11,558 nt of DNA from Gammaproteobacteria bacterium (GTDB lineage Bacteria; Pseudomonadota; Gammaproteobacteria; Chromatiales; Sedimenticolaceae), in assembly GCA_020445245.1 (NCBI GenBank), contig JAGRHB010000030.1, positions 1 through 11,558 of the forward strand, in the 5' to 3' direction. The position numbers and the translations under genes were made by a program. The notes under the pieces were generated by a model, which saw nothing but the letters and a program-made list of their open reading frames with translations, searched no databases and was not told the DNA's origin. Below, one piece after another: positions 7,105-11,558 of this stretch. Position 1 is the first letter of the stretch. Each line of letters opens with the position of its first letter.

Positions 7105-8387
7105 CAGTCGTCCGCCGCGCGGTAGACCACGCGTCCATTGAACAGGGTGTGGGTGATGCGGCCGGGGAAGTCCCAGCCATCAAAGGGCGTGTTGTGGCCC
7201 TCGCTGCGCATCTTCGACACGTCCAGCGTCCAGTGTCGTTGCGGATCGAATATGCACACATCGGCCGGTGATCCCACCCTTAGCCTGCCGTATGGCAGGC
7301 CGAGGATGTCGGCCGGGCCGCTGGTCACGCGGGCCAGTGCGGTCGGCAAATCGAGCACCTTTTCCTCGACCAGTCGCAGTGTCAGGCCGAGCAGTGTCTC
7401 GAGGCATGAGATGCCCGGCTCGGTCTCCGGAAACGGGCGCTGCTTGGCGTCAGGTTCATGTGGCTGATGGTCGGAACAGATTGCCGCGATGGTGCCATCG
7501 GCGACGGCGCGTCGCAGCGCGTCGCGATCGGTCAGCGTGCGCAGCGGCGGAGATACGTGGCACTCGGCATTGAAGTCGTCCACATCCATCTCGGTCAGGT
7601 GCAGCTGGTGCGCGGCGACGTCGGCGGTGACGGCCAGCCCGGCGGCCTGGGCCTCGTGAATCATGCGAGCCGCGCTGAGGGTGGACAGGGCACGGAAATG
7701 CACCTTCGCCTGCGTGTGCTCGGCCAGGGCGAGGTCACGTGCCACGGCAACGCTCTCGGCAGCCGAGGGGATCGCCGGCAGTCCGAGGCGGGTGGCTATC
7801 GCGCCTTCGTGTGCACAGCCACCTGCACGCAGATGGCGGTCTTCCGGTCGCAGGAATACCGTCAGGCCGAAGGTCGCTGCATACTCCAGTGCGCGACGCT
7901 CCACCAGGGTCGACGCCAGCGGGGCGCGTGCATTGCTGACGGCGACACAGCCGGCCTGTTTCAACGCGGCCATCTCGGAAAGCTGTTCGCCCATCAAGCC
8001 ACGGGTCAGTGCGCCAGTGGTGAGAATCCTGGTCTGCCCCAGTTTGCGGGCCATGCGGTGGATAAGCTCGACCACGGCCGAGTTATCGATGACCGGGTTG
8101 GTATCCGGTGTGCAAAGCACTGTCGTGACGCCGCCGCGTGCCGCCGCAGCGGCCTCGCTGGCGAGTGTTGCCTTGTGCTCATAACCGGGCTCGCGGAGGC
8201 TGGCAGCAAGATCGACCAGGCCCGGGCTGACCACGCAACCACGCGCATCGATCACCTCGGCCGCGGCAAACTCGGCCGGTGCATCGCCGACCGCGACCAC
8301 GAATTCGCCATCGATATGCAGATCCAGCTGGTCGTCGATGCCGTGCGCCGGATCGATCAGGCGGCCGTTGATGATGCTGATGCTCAT
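7104..8387 (-). CDS. pyrC': Non-catalytic dihydroorotase-like subunit of aspartate transcarbamoylase (PyrC')
   Basis: This 427-residue protein has the overall layout of class I dihydroorotase ([50 protein letters not shown]). The metal-binding HxH after the first strand is lost: DLAASLREP places A61 and S63 where the two histidines should be. The usual HVST histidine is also replaced, by A233 in RALST. H260 and D306 remain. Loss of these ligands is the hallmark of PyrC' (PyrX) of Pseudomonas, which is known to have no dihydroorotase activity but to assemble with PyrB into a dodecameric aspartate transcarbamoylase. Its position directly after pyrB, with a 4-nt ATGA overlap, fits that role. A working dihydroorotase must then be encoded elsewhere in the genome. 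Automatic annotation would probably call this an active enzyme. Confidence 0.9.
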   Translation of the reverse strand: MSISIINGRLIDPAHGIDDQLDLHIDGEFVVAVGDAPAEFAAAEVIDARGCVVSPGLVDLAASLREPGYEHKATLASEAAAAARGGVTTVLCTPDTNPVIDNSAVVELIHRMARKLGQTRILTTGALTRGLMGEQLSEMAALKQAGCVAVSNARAPLASTLVERRALEYAATFGLTVFLRPEDRHLRAGGCAHEGAIATRLGLPAIPSAAESVAVARDLALAEHTQAKVHFRALSTLSAARMIHEAQAAGLAVTADVAAHQLHLTEMDVDDFNAECHVSPPLRTLTDRDALRRAVADGTIAAICSDHQPHEPDAKQRPFPETEPGISCLETLLGLTLRLVEEKVLDLPTALARVTSGPADILGLPYGRLRVGSPADVCIFDPQRHWTLDVSKMRSEGHNTPFDGWDFPGRITHTLFNGRVVYRAADD

Positions 8388-9370
8388 GCCTCACCTCCGA
8401 GGTCGGCCTGCGACTGCATCGCCATCGACATCACCGCCATGCGTACGGCAATGCCGTAGCTTACCTGCTGCAGGATCACCGATCGGGGGCCGTCCGCGAC
8501 CTCGGAGTCCATCTCGATGCCGCGGTTCATTGGTCCGGGGTGCATCACGATCGCGTCCGGTTTGGCGCTCTCCAGGCGTTCGTCGGTCAGTCCATAGAGG
8601 CGGAAGTACTCGTGTTCGTTGGGCAGCAACGCGCCATCCATACGCTCATTCTGCAGGCGCAGCATGATCACCACGTCGACGTCCCTGATGCCTTCGGCAA
8701 GGTCGTGGAACACGTGTACGCCAAGGGCGCGGGCCTCGGTCGGCAGCAGGGTGCGTGGACCGACGATGCGTACCTCGCTGACACCCAGGGTGTTCAGCGC
8801 CAGTATCTGCGAGCGTGCCACCCTTGAATGCAGAACGTCGCCCACGATCGCGACGCGCAACGGGGTGAAATCCCCCTTGTGCTTGCGGATCGTGAACATA
8901 TCGAGCATCGCCTGTGTCGGATGCGCGTGTCTTCCGTCTCCGGCATTGATCACGCTGACCCGCGGTGAGGCGTTCCTGGCGATGAAATGTGCTGCGCCGG
9001 ACTGTGCATGCCGCACAACGAACATGTCGGAGTGCATCGCCTCGATGTTCCGCAAGGTGTCGAGCAGCGTTTCGCCCTTGGTCGTTGCCGATGTGCTGAT
9101 GTTGAAGTTGATCACATCGGCAGACAGCATCTTTGCCGCGAGTTCAAAGGTGGTGCGGGTGCGTGTGCTGTTCTCGAAAAACAGGTTGGTGATGATGCGT
9201 CCACGCAGCAGCGGCACCTTTTTCACAGGTCGGCCGGGCAGGGCGGCAAACGACTCCGCGGTATCGAGGATCTGCAGCAGCAGGTCGCGGCTCAGGCCCT
9301 CAATGGTGAGGAAATGGCGCAATCGACCGTGTTCGTTGAGCTGCAGATTGTGCGTTCGATGGCTTGGCAT
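8384..9370 (-). CDS. pyrB: Aspartate carbamoyltransferase catalytic subunit
   Basis: PyrB condenses carbamoyl phosphate with aspartate, the committed step of pyrimidine synthesis, in the cytoplasm. Taken from ATG 9370, the protein has 328 residues. It shows the carbamoyl-phosphate loop FFENSTRTR (64-72), the mobile-loop lysine K98 in [13 protein letters not shown] (150-157), the aspartate-binding stretch MLRLQNER (236-243) and HPGPMNRG (277-284). All expected active-site motifs are intact. It is somewhat longer than the ~310-residue enteric enzyme, with a longer N-terminus, as in PyrC'-associated enzymes. An in-frame TTG at 9379 would add three residues; ATG 9370 is preferred but its ribosome binding site is weak. 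pyrR ends 23 nt upstream and pyrC' begins within the last codons. No pyrI regulatory chain is present, consistent with the PyrB-PyrC' type. Confidence 0.94.
   Translation of the reverse strand: MPSHRTHNLQLNEHGRLRHFLTIEGLSRDLLLQILDTAESFAALPGRPVKKVPLLRGRIITNLFFENSTRTRTTFELAAKMLSADVINFNISTSATTKGETLLDTLRNIEAMHSDMFVVRHAQSGAAHFIARNASPRVSVINAGDGRHAHPTQAMLDMFTIRKHKGDFTPLRVAIVGDVLHSRVARSQILALNTLGVSEVRIVGPRTLLPTEARALGVHVFHDLAEGIRDVDVVIMLRLQNERMDGALLPNEHEYFRLYGLTDERLESAKPDAIVMHPGPMNRGIEMDSEVADGPRSVILQQVSYGIAVRMAVMSMAMQSQADLGGEA
8391..8398 (-). promoter_or_regulatory. Strong ribosome binding site of pyrC' inside the end of pyrB
   Basis: On the minus strand GGAGGTGA (8398 to 8391) is an eight-base match to the 16S anti-Shine-Dalgarno end. 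Its GGAGG core is 6 nt before the ATG at 8387. It supports high, independent initiation of pyrC' despite the overlap, consistent with a need for equal amounts of PyrB and PyrC'. Confidence 0.75.
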
Positions 9371-9393
9371 TGCTCGCAATTGTATAGCGTGGC

Positions 9394-9930
9394 TTATCGC
9401 GCCGTCCGCGCGCCGTGAAGAATCTCCAGGCTAAGCGGTTCCGGTCCGTTCAGCTTGATATGGTCGTCCAGTCCCAATGGTGGGCTCAGGCCGATGACGT
9501 CGGGCTGGATCGGCAACTCGCGGCCGCTGCGCTCGATCAGTGTCACCAGGGTGATCGAGGCCGGTCGTCCGTAGTCGAATATCTCGTTCATCGCTGCGCG
9601 GATGGTGCGCCCGGTGTGCAGCACGTCGTCCACAAGCACGATATTGCGGCCGTCCACGTCAAAGTCGATCCGTGACGGCCGGACCTGTGGATTCACGCCG
9701 ATCTGGGTGAAGTCGTCACGGTAGAAGCTGATGTCCAGCAGCCCGGTGGGCTCCTGTAGCTGAAGCAGGCGGCTAATGTGCTGTGCCAGCCAGGCGCCTC
9801 CGGTATGGATGCCGATCACTGCCGGGTTGTCCAGGTCGCGGTCGCTGAGCTGTTTGCGCAGCACCTGGGCCATACCCCCGACCAGGTCGAGGATGGCGTC
9901 ATGCTTCATGAACTGGGTGCTTTCACTCAT
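9394..9930 (-). CDS. pyrR: Bifunctional pyrimidine regulator / uracil phosphoribosyltransferase PyrR
   Basis: This 178-residue type I phosphoribosyltransferase has the PRPP loop [13 protein letters not shown] (97-109), preceded by the acidic and aromatic loop SFYRDDFTQ (68-76), all as in PyrR. The pyrophosphate loop reads GIHTGG (40-45), with glycine where Bacillus PyrR has arginine (TRG). As I recall, pseudomonad PyrR proteins share this change. In Gram-positive bacteria PyrR binds UMP or UTP and attenuates pyr mRNA. Here it lies directly upstream of pyrB with only a 23-nt gap and is itself preceded by ruvX with an 8-nt overlap (ATGAGTGA). There is therefore no room for a classical leader between pyrR and pyrB. 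It may act at another site, at translation, or mainly as an enzyme. Confidence 0.93.
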   Translation of the reverse strand: MSESTQFMKHDAILDLVGGMAQVLRKQLSDRDLDNPAVIGIHTGGAWLAQHISRLLQLQEPTGLLDISFYRDDFTQIGVNPQVRPSRIDFDVDGRNIVLVDDVLHTGRTIRAAMNEIFDYGRPASITLVTLIERSGRELPIQPDVIGLSPPLGLDDHIKLNGPEPLSLEILHGARTAR

Positions 9931-10321
9931 TGAACCAGGTTTCCAAAATCAGTTTCGCTGCGTAAGAGTCTACCTTGGTCGGGTCCCTGCCGGCCTGCCG
10001 ACCAAGGCTGGACCAGGCCTCGCGGCTGGTCAGTCGTTCGTCTGCCATGTGCACCGGCAGGCCGAAGCGTCCGTGCAGCTGGCGCGCGAAGCGTTTGGCG
10101 CCCTCGGCATTATTGGCCTCGCGATCAGTCATTTCGAACGGATGACCCACCACCAGCGCGCTCGGATGCCACTCGGCCAGGAGATCCGCGATGCGTTGCC
10201 AATCCGGCTTGCGGTCGACCATTCCGAGTGTCGTGAGTGGGGTGGCAGTACCCGTCAGGGGCTGCCCAACGGCCACACCGATCTTATGTGTGCCGTAGTC
10301 GAAACCGAGCATCACGGCCAT
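9923..10321 (-). CDS. ruvX: Holliday junction resolvase-like / 16S rRNA processing nuclease RuvX (YqgF)
   Basis: This is a 132-residue RNase H-fold protein of the YqgF family. Expected elements are present: the first strand MLGFDYGTHKIGVAVG with D8, VVGHPFEM (57-64), the second acidic site in ADERLTS (93-99), and the C-terminal DSYAAKLILETW with D118. In Escherichia coli YqgF is essential and takes part in pre-16S rRNA processing; a role in recombination was proposed from structure. Start ATG 10321 shares its A with the algH stop (TGATG), so translation is probably coupled. An in-frame ATG at 10312 is an alternative start. The open frame extends far upstream, but those residues are low-complexity shadow of algH. 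Confidence 0.93.
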   Translation of the reverse strand: MAVMLGFDYGTHKIGVAVGQPLTGTATPLTTLGMVDRKPDWQRIADLLAEWHPSALVVGHPFEMTDREANNAEGAKRFARQLHGRFGLPVHMADERLTSREAWSSLGRQAGRDPTKVDSYAAKLILETWFNE

Positions 10322-10884
10322 CAGGCGTGTCCGGCCTCGCTGCTCAACAGGTTGACATCTACCCCCAGCAGTCTGGCGGCCGCCTCCCAGCGCCGTTCGG
10401 CGGGCAGTTCGAACAGGATGGACTGATCGGCCGGGCCACTCAGCCAGGCGTTGTCCTGCATCTCGCGTTCCAGCTGGCCGGCGGCCCAACCGGCGTAACC
10501 GAGTGCAACCAGTGTGAGGTCCGGGCCGCCTCCACGCGCCATCGCTTCGAGAATGTCACGTGAGGTCGTGATGCTGATATCGTCGTTGATCGCCAGCGTC
10601 GAGCTCCACGGCGCGGTATGGCTGTGCAATACGAAGCCGCGCTCCTCCTCGACCGGGCCACCGAGATACACGATCTGCTCGCCCGCGGCGCCCAGCCCGC
10701 CCTCGATCTCCATGTGGCGCAGCACGTCGGCGAGCCGCAAATCGGTAGGACGATTGAGGACTATCCCCATGGCGCCGTGTTCGCCGTGCTCGCAGATGTA
10801 GGTGACGGTGCGGGAAAAGTTCGGGTCCTGCAGATTCGGCATCGCGATCAGGAGCTGGTTTTTCAATGACGCTGTCTCGCTCAT
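10321..10884 (-). CDS. algH: AlgH / YqgE family protein (DUF179)
   Basis: This is a 187-residue protein of the AlgH/YqgE family, near the usual ~185-190 residues. Signature segments are LLIAMPNLQDPNFSRTVTYI near the N-terminus, EHGAMGIVLNRP, YLGGPVEEERGFVLH and GYAGWAAGQLE followed by a tryptophan-containing segment. AlgH was linked to alginate production in Pseudomonas aeruginosa, but its biochemical role is still unclear. It is almost always adjacent to ruvX, as here, with a one-base overlap. I chose ATG 10884 because homology begins at MSETASLKNQLL and the longer upstream frame runs through tonB in another frame. A possible promoter overlapping the 41-nt gap after tonB is listed separately. 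Confidence 0.93.
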   Translation of the reverse strand: MSETASLKNQLLIAMPNLQDPNFSRTVTYICEHGEHGAMGIVLNRPTDLRLADVLRHMEIEGGLGAAGEQIVYLGGPVEEERGFVLHSHTAPWSSTLAINDDISITTSRDILEAMARGGGPDLTLVALGYAGWAAGQLEREMQDNAWLSGPADQSILFELPAERRWEAAARLLGVDVNLLSSEAGHA

Positions 10885-10919
10885 ACGCACAGTATCGTGC
10901 GCACCCTGCGCCCCGGCAA
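10885..10919 (-). promoter_or_regulatory. Weak sigma70-like promoter and two overlapping hairpins upstream of algH
   Basis: In the 41-nt tonB-algH gap, read on the minus strand, TTGCCG (10919-10914) and GATACT (10896-10891) are spaced by 17 nt, each matching consensus at four of six bases. The predicted transcript would start close to the algH ATG, giving a nearly leaderless mRNA. The same stretch contains two mutually exclusive stems, 10899-10911 (5-bp stem, 3-nt loop) and 10886-10901 (5-bp stem, 6-nt loop). No T-run follows. Support is modest. Confidence 0.3.
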
Positions 10920-10925
10920 GTGGCG

Positions 10926-11558
10926 TCAATTGGAGGAGAAAAGGGTGTTGCCGTCCAGGAACTGCCAGGTTCGGGTGATGTCGAGGACGTCGACCTCCTC
11001 CCGGATCTCTGGCGGGAAGGCGGCGAATGGTGCCGACATGCGCACGATGCGCGCCGCAGCGTCGTCGAGCAGCTTGTGGCCGGACGAGCGTACGATCCGG
11101 ATGCGTTCGATGCTGCCATCCGACCGCACTGCGACGTGCATCAACAGGTTGCCATACAGACGCCGCCGCTTGGCCTCGTCCGGGTAGTTCAGATTGCCGA
11201 TCTTTTCGACCTTGCTTCGCCATGCCTCGAGATAGGCCGCGTACTTGTATTCCTGGGTGCTGGCGTTGACCGCCTTACGCCGGTCCTGGCGCGAAGCAGA
11301 CAGGGTGCGCCGGTCGAGCTCAGCGGTGAGCCGGTCAATCTCCTGCTGTGTGCTGGCGAGCAGCTGGCTGAGCTTGGGGCGTGGTTTCGCCTGCACGGTC
11401 GGTTTCGGCGGCGGTGCCGCTTCACGGCGCGGTGCCTTGGTGGCGGCGATGATCTCGGGCTTGGGAAGTGGCTGTGTTTCGGCGGCGCCCGCCCGCTCCA
11501 GTTCCAGTGCCGGTTTGGGCGCGGGGATCGCCTCCGGGTTGCCCAGCGGGCTGGTCTT
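10926..11558 (-). CDS. tonB: TonB-family energy transducer, C-terminal part (N-terminus outside window)
   Basis: The last 210 codons of a TonB-like protein are visible; the frame is open to the window edge, so the N-terminal membrane anchor lies outside. First comes a periplasm-spanning segment rich in Pro, Lys, Ala and Glu, then a short predicted helix (LSQLLASTQQEIDRLTAEL), then the globular TonB C-terminal domain. The domain shows YLEAWRSKVEKIGNLNYP, LLMHVAVRSDGSIERI and PFAAFPPEI, ending near TRTWQF. TonB couples the ExbBD proton-motive-force motor to outer-membrane receptors. No exbB or exbD is in view. The Pseudomonas aeruginosa protein at the matching locus, TonB3, is reported to be needed for normal twitching motility, so a link to pili rather than iron uptake is possible. 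The gap to algH is 41 nt. Confidence 0.92.
   Translation of the reverse strand, partial: KTSPLGNPEAIPAPKPALELERAGAAETQPLPKPEIIAATKAPRREAAPPPKPTVQAKPRPKLSQLLASTQQEIDRLTAELDRRTLSASRQDRRKAVNASTQEYKYAAYLEAWRSKVEKIGNLNYPDEAKRRRLYGNLLMHVAVRSDGSIERIRIVRSSGHKLLDDAAARIVRMSAPFAAFPPEIREEVDVLDITRTWQFLDGNTLFSSN

Noticed and set aside
7458..8459. 333-residue plus-strand open frame opposite pyrC'
   Set aside because: It is antisense to a well-supported gene; long antisense frames are common in GC-rich DNA, and no domain or start signal is seen.
9379..9384. TACAAT as a -10 box for a pyrB promoter in the pyrR-pyrB gap
   Set aside because: It matches five of six consensus bases, but no -35 element appears at a suitable distance inside pyrR.
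10324..11223. Longer start for algH reaching into tonB
   Set aside because: The extra 113 residues are an Arg/Ala-rich reading of tonB in another frame; family homology begins at ATG 10884.

Overview
The window looks like chromosomal DNA of a high-GC, Pseudomonas-like gammaproteobacterium, possibly an environmental lineage; genus cannot be told from the sequence. The evidence is the gene set tonB-algH-ruvX-pyrR-pyrB-pyrC' beside pilT-pilU. As I recall it, the same set lies together in Pseudomonas aeruginosa around PA0395-PA0406. No insertion sequence, tRNA, rRNA or CRISPR array is visible.

Plus strand, 1-1594: the 3' end of pilT and complete pilU, the type IV pilus retraction ATPases. Plus strand, 1792-6165: a tightly packed three-gene unit. 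It encodes a small secreted protein resembling part of a phosphate-type substrate-binding protein, a 400-residue outer-membrane beta-barrel protein of lower GC content, and a 917-residue hybrid histidine kinase. The genes overlap by 11 nt and are then separated by 8 nt. This suggests one functional module, perhaps an envelope or nutrient sensing system with an unknown ligand. It is the least-understood part of the window.

Minus strand, 11558 down to 6244: tonB (N-terminus outside the window), algH/yqgE, ruvX/yqgF, pyrR, pyrB, a degenerate dihydroorotase pyrC', and a PyrK-like flavin/[2Fe-2S] electron-transfer protein. Junctions are overlaps of 1, 8, 4 and 1 nt or gaps of 41 and 23 nt, so most or all are probably co-transcribed. 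PyrB and PyrC' should form the Pseudomonas-type aspartate transcarbamoylase, in which PyrC' is structural because its metal-binding HxH motif has become A-A-S. The PyrK-like gene is translationally coupled to pyrC', but no PyrD partner is in view.

The two strands converge in the 78-nt gap 6166-6243. No stretch longer than 300 nt lacks a gene. The main leads are the sensor cassette at 1792-6165, the orphan PyrK-like protein, and several small inverted repeats in the intergenic gaps.
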